Origin: Sandaracinaceae bacterium
GTDB lineage: Bacteria; Myxococcota_A; Polyangia; Polyangiales; Sandaracinaceae
Direction: 5' to 3'
Assembly (NCBI GenBank): GCA_020633195.1
Contig: JACKEC010000019.1
Location: 496,001-560,000, forward strand
DNA: 64,000 nucleotides
Positions 50,510 through 58,936 of this stretch are shown piece by piece. Made by a program: the position numbers and the translations under genes. The notes below the pieces were generated by a model. It searched no databases, was not told the DNA's origin, and saw only the letters and a program-made list of their open reading frames with translations. Positions within the stretch are counted from its first letter, which is position 1, and each line of letters starts with the position of its first letter.

Positions 50510-50901
50510 CGGCGCCTCCGCGCGAGCTCGAAGTCGCTCGCGAGCTGCACGTACTCGTCGCGCAGGCCGTTGTGCACGGTGTCGTATCGCTCGTGCCGCT
50601 CGTGGACGAGCGGCCCCTCGACCCGGAGCTGAATCCACCCACCGCGGTAGCACTGAAAGACGAACCGCCCCCGCCGCCTCCGGCTGTCATGGTAGCGCGA
50701 CAACACCACGATCCGCCCGTCGCTGGTCTGTTCTTCCACCGTGTAGCCGCGCTCCCTCAGGCGCTCGGCGACTCGCTCGACCAGCTCGGATTCGCCGAGG
50801 GAGTCGTAGGGGCCGTACAGGGCTACGTGCGCGTCGCCATAGAAGGCGCAGCCGCTCGTCGACACGAGGATCAGGAGCACGATCCAGAAGGAGTGTCTCA
50901 C
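50506..50901 (-). CDS. Small predicted lipoprotein
   Basis: The 131-residue protein starts at a GTG giving a compact signal (FWIVLLILVSTSGC). The mature part contains a region like an alpha-beta sandwich (ERVAERLRERGYTVEEQTSDGRIVVLSRYHDS) and a basic tail. Upstream starts would add an improbable basic leader. Its TGA overlaps the TTG of the next gene, so the two belong to one operon. Confidence 0.75.
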   Translation of the reverse strand: MRHSFWIVLLILVSTSGCAFYGDAHVALYGPYDSLGESELVERVAERLRERGYTVEEQTSDGRIVVLSRYHDSRRRRGRFVFQCYRGGWIQLRVEGPLVHERHERYDTVHNGLRDEYVQLASDFELARRRR

Positions 50902-51120
50902 TGGGTCGAGACCGTGTCTCACGTGCGGCAGGTCCGGCACTGTCGCGTGGTGGAAACGGCGCTCATGTCCGAAGAGTCGCTCGAACGTGGGTCGCACCGT
51001 GAGCCTTTTCTGTCTCCGTAGAGTGACCATCTCTCCGTGAAGGACGGTCGAACGAACGCGTCAGAGCTACGGCACGCGGCGTGTGCACGAGCGGGTCGTG
51101 CGGCTGCCGCCGCCGGTGCG

Positions 51121-51618
51121 CTACTCGGTGCCGAAACGACCCCAGTGCTGAGTCAGCGCCTCGGCCGCAGCCGCCGCATCGCAGTCGCGGGTTCGCTTCG
51201 ACATGTGCACGAGGAAGGCGCCGACGACCGCCGACTGTTCGGCGGTGAGCATCCGATGGCGGCGTCGACGGTGCTCGTTCAGCTCGCGGTCGCCGGACAG
51301 AAGCAGCGAGTAGATGGTGTGGTCGACCACGTCGCCTCGATGACGAAGCGACCACTCCATGTAGCGCGGCAGGTAGTGACACCAGCTCTGCGCGTCGAGG
51401 TGATTGAGAGCGTTGCGGCACTCCACCACGGCGGAGTCGGAGACCTGCTGCCACGACGTCTCCGTGTCTCGACGGCGCGCTCTCTCGCGCTCGGCGACGG
51501 TGCCGTACCCGTCGATGACCTCGGCCTCGTGAAGTGTGATCTCTCCCCGCGGTACGCCCTCGAAGGCGACGTGGATGGCTCGAACGATGGCGTCGATTTC
51601 GCTCTGCACCGGCTTCAC
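51121..51618 (-). CDS. DUF6714-like protein
   Basis: The 165-residue protein resembles uncharacterised cytoplasmic proteins with the order HEAxxxDxYG, W(Q)xV, aromatic/LPRYM: here ITLHEAEVIDGYG, SWQQVSDSA and CHYLPRYMEWSL. The likeness is recalled, not searched. It is soluble and has no catalytic motif that I can name. Such proteins often sit singly or with effector-immunity genes; nothing here supports that. Confidence 0.6.
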   Translation of the reverse strand: MKPVQSEIDAIVRAIHVAFEGVPRGEITLHEAEVIDGYGTVAERERARRRDTETSWQQVSDSAVVECRNALNHLDAQSWCHYLPRYMEWSLRHRGDVVDHTIYSLLLSGDRELNEHRRRRHRMLTAEQSAVVGAFLVHMSKRTRDCDAAAAAEALTQHWGRFGTE

Positions 51619-51693
51619 CCCACACGGGTTCGTCGCGAACAGTCTAGCAACTCGAAGATGACAAGGCGTCTTACACCACCTTCCTGCACCAAC

Positions 51694-52257
51694 TCAGCAG
51701 CGACCGAGGCAGCGCCCGACGGGGTCCGATCGCGAGACGCAGGCGTCGCTCCGCGGCGCGCGAGGAGGGCGGTCGCACGTCGGCTCCGGCTCGCCACCTC
51801 CTCGTGGGATCAGGAGGACGAGGGTTCGCGCGGGCGCGGACTCGTAGTGCTCGTGGACCCAGGACGCCCAGGCACGCACTCGCCACCCCTCGGACGACTC
51901 ACTGACCCCGACCAGGCCCCACTGCTGCGCGTCCTCGGGGATGAGGTCGAGCTGAACGGCGGCTCGGCCGGGGGCGCGGAAGCGGGCTCGGCGGTTCTCG
52001 TCGACGGCTACCCATCCCACCCCGCTCGGCCCTCGCCAGGCGAGCGCTTCGGGCGCGTCGATCCCCTCGGCGACCCTCCCGTCGACGACGAGCTGGAGCT
52101 GTCCTTGGACGGGCCGCAGCGCGACCCCGGGACAGCGTGGCAGCTCGGGCGGCGTCGCCGCCTCGGGTTCCTCGCACGGAGGCGAGCCCGCGCGAACGCT
52201 CGGGGTGCCGCATGCGAACAGCATGGAGGCGCAGAGCGCGACGCCGCGGGCCCTCAT
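51694..52257 (-). CDS. Predicted lipoprotein coupled to the HExxH gene
   Basis: The 187-residue protein begins MRARGVALCASMLFACGT, a short lipoprotein-type signal. The body is beta-rich (QLQLVVDGRVAEGID, WGLVGVSESSEGWRVRAWASWVHEHY) and the C-terminus has paired cysteines (CVSRSDPVGRCLGRC). The ATG overlaps the TGA of the HExxH gene (ATGA), so both are translated together and may act as a pair. Confidence 0.78.
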   Translation of the reverse strand: MRARGVALCASMLFACGTPSVRAGSPPCEEPEAATPPELPRCPGVALRPVQGQLQLVVDGRVAEGIDAPEALAWRGPSGVGWVAVDENRRARFRAPGRAAVQLDLIPEDAQQWGLVGVSESSEGWRVRAWASWVHEHYESAPARTLVLLIPRGGGEPEPTCDRPPRAPRSDACVSRSDPVGRCLGRC

Positions 52258-53132
52258 CGGCGCTCGCGCCGCCGCTGCGAGCGTTCGAAGTCGTCCCTTC
52301 GTTCGACGAAGCGAGCTCGCTCGCGTCGCAGCTCGGCCGAGGCCTGGCGGAGCGCGGCGGTCTCCCGCATCCACTGCAGGATGCGGCGACCCATGACGCC
52401 GCCGACCTGGTTGACGATGGTCGCGACGTGGGGGTCCTCGACGCGTCGGCCGTTGCGGCGCGTCGTCTCCAGGTCCCAGTAGTGATCGATCAGATCACCC
52501 TCGGCGTCCGCGAGGTTGTGAGGCGTCCCCGGCCGAGCCATCGCGTGCTCCGCCGCTCGATGCCGAGACTCCTGCGCGGGCCGCCCGGGGAGCCCGCCGC
52601 CAGGAGGTGGCTGATAGAAGCTTACGTCGCGCCACGCGTGCACGCACAGCTCGTGGATCAGCGTGCGTCCGATATCCAACGATGTTCGCGGCACCCACGA
52701 CGGACTCGATGCGCTGCGGCGCCTCGACGTCGCCACGGTCACCTCCACCGAGCTCGCTGGCGCGGGGAGGTAGGCGTAGGTCCGCCCCGGAACGGCGTGG
52801 CCGCCGAAATCGGGCCGCGTGACCCCATACGCCCCGCCCCGCGCAATGGAGGCAGTGAGGCGTGGCCGTACGACGGCGTCGCTCTCGACGAGCTCGTAGA
52901 GGCGAAGGAAGGTCCACGAGAGCCCGACCGCGCCGCGGCCGGCTCGCGCGAGCCCCTCATCGATGTGCAGGCGACCGTCGACAGCAGTGACGGCGTCTCC
53001 TTCGGCGAGGGCGAAGCGTAGGCCGCGACCGACCGCGTCCCGCTGAGCGCGTCCGATCGCGACGAGGAACGCGACGATCGCGTTGGCCTGGCGCCGAGCC
53101 AGGCCGTGGTCGGGGTGGAGCTCGATGGTCAT
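52254..53132 (-). CDS. Hypothetical protein with HExxH metalloprotease-like motif
   Basis: The 292-residue protein lacks a signal peptide. LIHELCVHAW near residue 165 is an HExxH zinc motif (HELCVH), and an acidic block EGDLIDHYWDLE 50 residues later could supply the third ligand, as in gluzincins or in the peptidase-like domains found in contractile or polymorphic systems. C-terminal helices are charged (ELRRERARFVERRDDFERSQRR). Family not recognised. It precedes a coupled lipoprotein, a possible inhibitor or substrate. Confidence 0.65.
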   Translation of the reverse strand: MTIELHPDHGLARRQANAIVAFLVAIGRAQRDAVGRGLRFALAEGDAVTAVDGRLHIDEGLARAGRGAVGLSWTFLRLYELVESDAVVRPRLTASIARGGAYGVTRPDFGGHAVPGRTYAYLPAPASSVEVTVATSRRRSASSPSWVPRTSLDIGRTLIHELCVHAWRDVSFYQPPPGGGLPGRPAQESRHRAAEHAMARPGTPHNLADAEGDLIDHYWDLETTRRNGRRVEDPHVATIVNQVGGVMGRRILQWMRETAALRQASAELRRERARFVERRDDFERSQRRRERR

Positions 53133-53295
53133 CGCGGAAGGGCCGAGTCGGAGTCTGCATGGCCGTCCCGGGGCGCGCCAAGAGCGAGATCCTCCCGAGC
53201 TTCGGGATCAAGTCACCGGTCGGAGCCCGCGTCGCTCCCACGCGGTTGGAATGGGCCCTGCAGAGAGCGAGGTCGCTCTCTGGGAACGACACCAA

Positions 53296-54150
53296 ATGAC
53301 ACAACCCTCTCGAATCCACCTCGTCCTCTTCGTCGCTGCCGTCATCGGCACCGCCAGCCCGGCGGCCGCCTGGAGCGACGCGGGCGTAGACTACTGTCCC
53401 ATCTCCACCCTTCGGCCCGACACCTCGGAGATCCCGTCCGACCTGCCAGGGCTCGTCGGGTCGTACGCGTTCGGCGGAGACACGATCACGATCGAGCGGG
53501 TCCACGAGGACGGGACGCTCGAGCCGGTCGAGACGACCACGATGATCGTCAGCCGGGGCTCCGAGACGCTGATCGCGGTGGTGGGTGGTTGGGTCGAAGG
53601 CGCGCGCTACCGCGTGAGCGCGATGTCCGCCTGCGAGGAGGACGAGCGCTTCTACGACGTGGGCGCGCCGATCACCACGCCGCCTAGCTTGGGCACCGTG
53701 CGCTCGGACCCGGCGCGCTGGATGGACGCGGACCGCGCGGTCACCGATGTCTGGCTCGACCTGTCCGCCGAGGCGGCGCCCTTCGCAGGCTTGTGGGACG
53801 TCTACTTCGAGATCGACGGCCACGAGCCGCGAAGGCTCGGTGTCCTCTCCGACCCTGCTCAGAGCTCCCTCAACCTGGATTGCGACGGACGCGGCGGCCT
53901 CTGGAGCGAAGGCCCGCACGAGGTCCGCTTCCAGGCCGGTCCTCCGGGGGCGGACCCGATCGCGACCAGCCCCCTCACGACGATCACCCTCACCTGTCCC
54001 GCGAGCGATCCCCCGCCGTCCACGGGCGGATGCTCGGTCGGTGCGCCAGCGCCCTCGGGTCGCCTGGCCGGCCTCGCGATCGCTGGCCTCGCGCTCGTCT
54101 TCGCGCGCCGCCGGCGCCCACGGACCGTCGGCCGTCGCGCTCGCGGCTAG
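53296..54150 (+). CDS. Exported protein with MYXO-CTERM-like tail
   Basis: The 284-residue protein has a signal peptide (LVLFVAAVIGTASPAAA), a beta-rich body with Ig-like strands and cysteines (YCPISTL, SACEEDERF, LDCDGRGG), a Pro/Ser linker, then GGCSVGAPAP, a hydrophobic segment (LAGLAIAGLALVFA) and an Arg-rich end. That end is the surface-sorting signal seen on the protein at 32731. The ATG at 53296 was chosen at the signal peptide. Confidence 0.83.
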   Translation: MTQPSRIHLVLFVAAVIGTASPAAAWSDAGVDYCPISTLRPDTSEIPSDLPGLVGSYAFGGDTITIERVHEDGTLEPVETTTMIVSRGSETLIAVVGGWVEGARYRVSAMSACEEDERFYDVGAPITTPPSLGTVRSDPARWMDADRAVTDVWLDLSAEAAPFAGLWDVYFEIDGHEPRRLGVLSDPAQSSLNLDCDGRGGLWSEGPHEVRFQAGPPGADPIATSPLTTITLTCPASDPPPSTGGCSVGAPAPSGRLAGLAIAGLALVFARRRRPRTVGRRARG

Positions 54151-54159
54151 CAATTCGCT

Positions 54160-54414
54160 TTGCGAGCTACAGGCTCGCGTCGTCGAATCGTGTCGTCGTC
54201 CAGGCTTCGGTCGCGATTGTCGCGGTTCGCCGAATTCGAGAGCGCCCTCGCACCGATCCGCAAGCGCCTCGACAAGATGTTCACGCGAGTGGTCACGCTC
54301 GTCGCGACGTCGGCCGGCGCGCTGCAAGTCCGGCGGCTGGCCCGCGAACGCGGCGTCGAGGCCCTCGTGACGCACGACGAAGACGAGGCGCTGCGGATGT
54401 GCCACGGCCGCTGA
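54160..54414 (+). CDS. Short protein resembling the C-terminal half of STAS/SpoIIAA-like proteins (fragment?)
   Basis: The frame of 84 codons starts with an Arg/Ser-rich lead but continues FAEFESALAPIRKRLDKMFTRVV, TLVATSAGALQVRRLARERG and ALVTHDEDEALRM, the order of the last helix-strand units in STAS-type proteins of myxobacteria. The N-terminal half is absent, so it is either a small adaptor or a remnant. Confidence 0.4.
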   Translation: MRATGSRRRIVSSSRLRSRLSRFAEFESALAPIRKRLDKMFTRVVTLVATSAGALQVRRLARERGVEALVTHDEDEALRMCHGR

Positions 54415-54498
54415 GGACGCGCGCCGGGCACCGCCGGCTCGCTCGCACCGACGACGCGGGCGCGACGGGCCCATGATAGCTTCGCTCGGGCGAGGACG

Positions 54499-55302
54499 AT
54501 GCCGACACGCAGGAGCACGGAGCCCGACATCCAGGCCCTGCGGGGACTGCACCTCTACCACGCCAAGCTGTCCAACAGCTCGATGCGCGTGCGGCTGTTG
54601 CTCGAGGAGAAGGGGCTGGTCTGGACCTCCCACCTCTTGGACGCCACCCGGCAAGACAACCTCGACGACGGCTACCTGCGCATCAACCCGACCAGTCTCC
54701 TCCCCTCGCTGGTCCACGACGGCGTGGTGGTCACCGAGTCCAACGACATCCTCTACCACCTCGAGGAGCGGTTCCCCGAGCCCCGGCTCTCCCCTGTCGA
54801 GGAGAGCGAACGTGCGGTGATGCGCGAGTGGGTCGACCTGGCGGCGAGCAGCCACCCCACCACCCTCAAGCCCTGGCAGTACGCCGTCACCGGGACCCGA
54901 ACCAAGCGCCCGCAGGACATGGAGCGCTACCGTCAGCTCCAGTCCGATCCCGACCTGGTCGCCTTCCACCAGCGGTCGCTGGACGGCTTCACCGAGGCCG
55001 AGATCGCGGACGCGGTCCAGCGCAACCACGCCATCCTCGCCCGGATGGAGGGCGCCTTGACGGGAGCCCCCTGGCTCGTGGGTGGCTATGGGCTCGCCGA
55101 CATCGCGTGGTTTCCCAACGTGCTGCTCCTCGACCTGCTCGGCTTTCCCACCGGCGACTACCCCGCGGTACGACGATGGCTCGCCACGGCTCGGTCACGC
55201 CCCACGGCGCGCAGCGCGATCGGGCGGAGCCCGCTACGCCTGCCGGGCTGGCTGCTCCGACCCATCGTGCGCGTCCGCAAGGCGCTCCCGTCGAGGGGCT
55301 AG
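54499..55302 (+). CDS. Glutathione S-transferase-like protein
   Basis: The 267-residue protein has a thioredoxin-like N-terminal domain (LHLYHAKLSNSSMRVRLLLEEKGL; NPTSLLPSLVHDGVVVTESNDILYHLEERFP) with the cis-Pro and the ES pair that bind glutathione, and a helical C-terminal domain (WLVGGYGLADIAWFPNVLLLDLLGFP). The likely catalytic Ser lies in KLSNSSM. The C-terminal basic segment (LPGWLLRPIVRVRKALPSRG) may touch membranes. It should detoxify electrophiles. Confidence 0.92.
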   Translation: MPTRRSTEPDIQALRGLHLYHAKLSNSSMRVRLLLEEKGLVWTSHLLDATRQDNLDDGYLRINPTSLLPSLVHDGVVVTESNDILYHLEERFPEPRLSPVEESERAVMREWVDLAASSHPTTLKPWQYAVTGTRTKRPQDMERYRQLQSDPDLVAFHQRSLDGFTEAEIADAVQRNHAILARMEGALTGAPWLVGGYGLADIAWFPNVLLLDLLGFPTGDYPAVRRWLATARSRPTARSAIGRSPLRLPGWLLRPIVRVRKALPSRG

Positions 55303-55415
55303 GGAGGTCGCGGTCGCCGGCGCGGATCCGCGGGATCGTGCGCGGCGCACCTTCGCCGCCCGCGATGGTTGCGGCGGGGCGTGGCACCTCCATTGCACCT
55401 ACACTCGGGGACTTC

Positions 55416-55991
55416 ATGCGATGGCACGACACGACACTCGCCTTGCTCGCGCTCTCGCTCGCGGTGGCGTGCTCCAACTCCCACGGCACCACCGACGACG
55501 CCGGGCCGGTCGGCGCTGACGGAGGGACCGACGCGGGCGCCGGACCCGCGCACTGCGATGGGCTGTCGCCGGCTGCGTGTTTCGGCGATCCGCTGTGCGC
55601 GCCGGTCTTCGATGACGCCTGCTGCCCGAGCTGCACCGACGGGCCGTGCGCGGACTGCACCGACTACACCTACTTCGGCTGTCAGCCGTTCGAGGGCTGC
55701 CGCTCCCATTGCGGCGCAGGTCCGTCGTGGGGGTGTTATCCCAGCGCGCCCGATTGCTCGACGGCGCTCCCGGTCGACGAGGACAGCTGCAGCCAACCGG
55801 GCTGCGTGCCCGTGACCGCACCCGCTGGCGAGCCGTCACCCATGGGGCAGTGCGTGCCGATCACGGGGGCGAGCTGCACGGTCGCGTGTCGGCGTGCTCC
55901 GCCGGCCTGTCCCACCGGTACCGTGCCCGAGGGAGACGGCACCTGTTACACCGATCGCTGCATCCCGGCGTTCGTCTGCCAAGCGCGCTGA
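55416..55991 (+). CDS. Cys-rich predicted lipoprotein
   Basis: The 191-residue protein has a signal (LALLALSLAVACSN) and about 24 cysteines in the mature part arranged in repeats (CDGLSPAACFGDPLCAPVFDDACCPSC; CQPFEGCRSHCGAGP), so disulfide bonding is certain to matter. An Asp/Gly/Ala linker follows the lipid anchor. Function unknown. Confidence 0.85.
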   Translation: MRWHDTTLALLALSLAVACSNSHGTTDDAGPVGADGGTDAGAGPAHCDGLSPAACFGDPLCAPVFDDACCPSCTDGPCADCTDYTYFGCQPFEGCRSHCGAGPSWGCYPSAPDCSTALPVDEDSCSQPGCVPVTAPAGEPSPMGQCVPITGASCTVACRRAPPACPTGTVPEGDGTCYTDRCIPAFVCQAR

Positions 55992-56066
55992 CTCGTGCAG
56001 CGGGCCGGTCCGCTGGTCGGCCGCCGACCCTCATCCTCGTCGGTCCGGACGCCCACCCCGACCGTT

Positions 56067-56369
56067 TCAGGTGGCCGACGACTGCTGCACCCGGCGTTGC
56101 GAGTGGTTTCGCGCCGCGTCGATCACGAAGCGGCCCCCGAAGAAGGCCAGGCCCACCCACGGCGCGCCGTGGAGGACCAGATCGAAGATGTCGATCGGCG
56201 CCGTGAGCGTGCCGTTCGCGAGGTTCACGAGCTGTTTGTACACGTGGGCGTGGGGATAGAACGGTGCGAGACCCAGCGTGAGCGACGCGAGGCCCGCTCC
56301 CATCACGCGCGCGCGGTGGCGAGGCCAGGTCGCGGCGAGGCTGTCGCGGAGGTTGGAGGCAGAGGTCAT
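56067..56369 (-). CDS. Small membrane protein
   Basis: The 100-residue protein has two hydrophobic segments (MGAGLASLTLGLAPFYP and LHGAPWVGLAFFGGRFVI) and the PIDIFDLVLHGAPW signature. Such short proteins are sometimes labelled RND transporter-associated in annotations; I cannot confirm that here. The start was chosen so that no unmatched upstream extension is included. Confidence 0.7.
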   Translation of the reverse strand: MTSASNLRDSLAATWPRHRARVMGAGLASLTLGLAPFYPHAHVYKQLVNLANGTLTAPIDIFDLVLHGAPWVGLAFFGGRFVIDAARNHSQRRVQQSSAT

Positions 56370-56521
56370 GGGACCAGACCACAGCGAAGCGCGTGCCAAG
56401 GACGCACCCGCCCTCGTCCGCCCCGCGAATGCAACGAGCCGCAACCGACGGTGATGATGGTGACCGGGTCTCAGGGCCATGCACCTAGCGCTGCGTTCGG
56501 ACTCGTGCGCCACTAGGGGGC

Positions 56522-58168
56522 GTGACATCCCTCGGGCCGAGCGCTCGCCTCCGTTGGCTCCTCCTCGCGCTGCTCCTCTGTGCCTGCGCTGAGGAGGGCG
56601 CCGATCCGCCTCGCGCGTCCGTGCCCGACGAGGCCGAGACCTCGACCGTCGAGGCGGTCGCGCCGGTCGCGCCGGAGCCGGGCGCGGCGGAGCCCGCACC
56701 CACGCCAAGCCCGCCTCTCGTCGACCTGCTTCATGCCACGCCGACCACCCTCACGGTCTCGAGCGCCTATCAAGATCAGAGCGCGCAGATCGCGAGGCTC
56801 GTGGACGGCGATCTCGAGTCCGCTTGGAACTCGCGCACCGGCGACCTCATGGGGGCGTGGATCGAGGTCGACGTCCCGGCCGGCGCGACCGTCCACGAGA
56901 TCGCGCTCACGGTCGGCTTCACGCACGTTCAGCGTGGGAACGATCTGTTCACGGGGAACCACCGCGTCGCCGAGGTGCGCGTGTCGCACGACGACGTCGT
57001 GCTCGGGACACACCCCCTCGACGTCGAGTCACGTGATCTCCAGCGCGTCCCCGCCGCGGGCGGCGGTGGGCGCTACCGCCTGACGGTGACCCGCGTCGTC
57101 GAGGGCGCGCGCGCGGAGTGGAGGGAGACCTGCATCTCGGAGCTCCAGGTCTGGGGTGAGGCGCCCGGCGCCGAGGCGGGAGCCCAGACACCGACGCTCC
57201 GAGTCGCCGCGTCCGACGAGTCGGGGAGCGACGCGCCAGCGAACGACGAGCCGGTCCTCGCGCCGACCGAGCCGGCGCCCGCGGCCGTCGCGGACGCCGC
57301 GTACTTCGCGGTCGGCGGACGCGGGCTCGTCCGCCTCTCGGCCCAGGGCGTCGAGACGCTCTTCGAGGGCCCGGTGGTCGACTTCGCGGTGGACGGGGAG
57401 GGCCGGGTGTTCGTGCTCGGATCCGGCGGCGGCTCCCCGATCGACATCGGGCGCCGCCTCTTCGTCGTCGCCGACGGCCAGCGCCGCGAGCTCGCGGTGC
57501 CGGACCAGGAGACCTTCCACTCCATCGCCGTCGATGCCCACGGCGCCCCCGTCCTCGCGGGCGCGTTCGGAATCTGGCGGCGCCAGGGGCGGGGCTGGTC
57601 CCCGGGCGACGTCATGGACGACGCCGAGGACGAGTTCGCCGCGCAGCAGCCGCAGGAGGCGGTCGTGGCCGCGGACGGCGTCATCTGGGCGCGCGGCCAG
57701 CACACGATCTTCCAGGGCCGCGGCGGTCGATACCGCGAGGAGCGCATCCCGCTCTTCGGCGACACCAACGCGGTCGACCTCGCCGTGGCGGGCGGCGTCG
57801 TGGCCGTCGTCTCGAACCTCAACCTCTGCGTCCACCGCAGCTACTGGCGCTGCACACCACCTGGGTGGCGACGGGTCACCGTCGGTCCGGACGGCACGGT
57901 CGCCGCCGGCGGCTACGACCGCGCGATCGTCGCGCCGCCGACCGGCGATCCCGTCTCCGTCGCGCTCGCCGACGCGGGCATCGTCACCGACGTCGCGCGC
58001 GACACGCGGGGCCGGACGTGGATCACGTCGACCGGAGGCCTCTCCGTGCTCGGGCCGGATCACGCGGTGGCGCGTCGCTGGGCGCGTGGAGCGGTGCCGG
58101 GGCTCGGAGGGCACGCGGATCGGATCGTGGTCGCCGGGCTCGGCCCGGAGCTGCCCCCGGCGCCGTGA
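56522..58168 (+). CDS. Lipoprotein with NADase-type discoidin-like domain and beta-propeller
   Basis: The 548-residue protein (GTG start) has a lipoprotein signal (LLLALLLCACAEEG). After a Pro/Ala/Glu linker residues ~75-215 read TVSSAYQDQSAQIARLVDGDLESAW, WIEVDVPAGATVHEIALTVGF and HRVAEVRVS, as in the F5/8-type C (NADase-type glycan-binding) modules of myxobacteria. The rest (about 255-540) has repeated propeller-like strands (VEGPVVDFAVDGEGRVFVLG type). It may bind surface glycans; catalytic residues were not recognised. Confidence 0.82.
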   Translation: MTSLGPSARLRWLLLALLLCACAEEGADPPRASVPDEAETSTVEAVAPVAPEPGAAEPAPTPSPPLVDLLHATPTTLTVSSAYQDQSAQIARLVDGDLESAWNSRTGDLMGAWIEVDVPAGATVHEIALTVGFTHVQRGNDLFTGNHRVAEVRVSHDDVVLGTHPLDVESRDLQRVPAAGGGGRYRLTVTRVVEGARAEWRETCISELQVWGEAPGAEAGAQTPTLRVAASDESGSDAPANDEPVLAPTEPAPAAVADAAYFAVGGRGLVRLSAQGVETLFEGPVVDFAVDGEGRVFVLGSGGGSPIDIGRRLFVVADGQRRELAVPDQETFHSIAVDAHGAPVLAGAFGIWRRQGRGWSPGDVMDDAEDEFAAQQPQEAVVAADGVIWARGQHTIFQGRGGRYREERIPLFGDTNAVDLAVAGGVVAVVSNLNLCVHRSYWRCTPPGWRRVTVGPDGTVAAGGYDRAIVAPPTGDPVSVALADAGIVTDVARDTRGRTWITSTGGLSVLGPDHAVARRWARGAVPGLGGHADRIVVAGLGPELPPAP

Positions 58169-58258
58169 GACGACGAGGCCGAGCGCCGCCGCCGACCTGC
58201 GTCGCGATCCCAGGAACGCGCGGCGGCCGCCGACGGCGATTGACTCCGACGAGCCACG

Positions 58259-58867
58259 TCAGCGCGCGGCGAAGCCACGCACGAGCGTGGTGAAGGCCGC
58301 GCGCCAGGTCGTCTCCTCCTGGTTCGAGGGGAGGAGCCGCATCGTGTCGCCGCGCAGCTCGAGGTTGCCGAGCCCTTCACAGAGCGCCTGGAACTCGATC
58401 AGCGCCTCGGTCGGCGCCTTCTCGCCGAGCTGGCCGGCGGCCTCGAGGCGCCGGATCTTCTCGACGAGCCGGTCGAAGGCGCGCGCGCGCGCGGCGACGA
58501 GCTGGGGGCCCGGCTCGAGGTCGGGCGCCACGCGCTGGAAGGCGATTCGGAAGAGGCTCGGGTGCTCTCGGACGAACGGACGGAACACGGTCACTCCGGC
58601 CTCGATCAGATCGCCGGCGGGATCGTCGGTCTCGGGCAAGGTGGTCAGCCCGCGATCGAGGAGCTCGTAGGCTCGCTCCGCGAGCGAGTCGATGAGCAGA
58701 CCCTCGCGCGACCCGAACAGGCTGTAGACCGCGCGCGTCGTCGTGCCGACCTCGTCGGCCACCGCGCGGACCGACACGCCGTCGGCTCCGCGCTCGTCGA
58801 AGAGGCGCTCCGCCGCCGCTCGGAGCGCCTCGCGCGTCACTTCGTCGTGCTCCCGGGGTCTGCCCAA
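58259..58867 (-). CDS. TetR-family regulator
   Basis: The 202-residue repressor has a TetR DNA-binding domain (TREALRAAAERLFDERGADGVSVRAVADEVGTTTRAVYSLFGSREGLL) and the TetR C-terminal type seen in WHG/TetR_C_33-like regulators (VREHPSLFRIAFQRVAPDL). It is divergent from the hydrolase at 58937, with a palindrome between, so it likely represses that gene. Confidence 0.93.
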   Translation of the reverse strand: MGRPREHDEVTREALRAAAERLFDERGADGVSVRAVADEVGTTTRAVYSLFGSREGLLIDSLAERAYELLDRGLTTLPETDDPAGDLIEAGVTVFRPFVREHPSLFRIAFQRVAPDLEPGPQLVAARARAFDRLVEKIRRLEAAGQLGEKAPTEALIEFQALCEGLGNLELRGDTMRLLPSNQEETTWRAAFTTLVRGFAAR

Positions 58868-58910
58868 CTCGACGTTGACCTTAGCCCAACCCTGGTTATG
58901 ATACGCGTTA

Positions 58911-58924
58911 CGTTACGCGTAACG
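58911..58924. promoter_or_regulatory. TetR operator-like palindrome
   Basis: CGTTACGCGTAACG is a perfect 14-base palindrome 12 bases before the hydrolase ATG. A second, partly overlapping TACGCGTTACG lies just left of it. The position would let bound TetR block the hydrolase's translation start region or promoter. Confidence 0.75.
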
Positions 58925-58936
58925 AAACGAGGGCAC

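Noticed and set aside
56522..58168. Functional NAD glycohydrolase
   Set aside because: Only the discoidin-like binding module is recognisable; no catalytic domain is visible.
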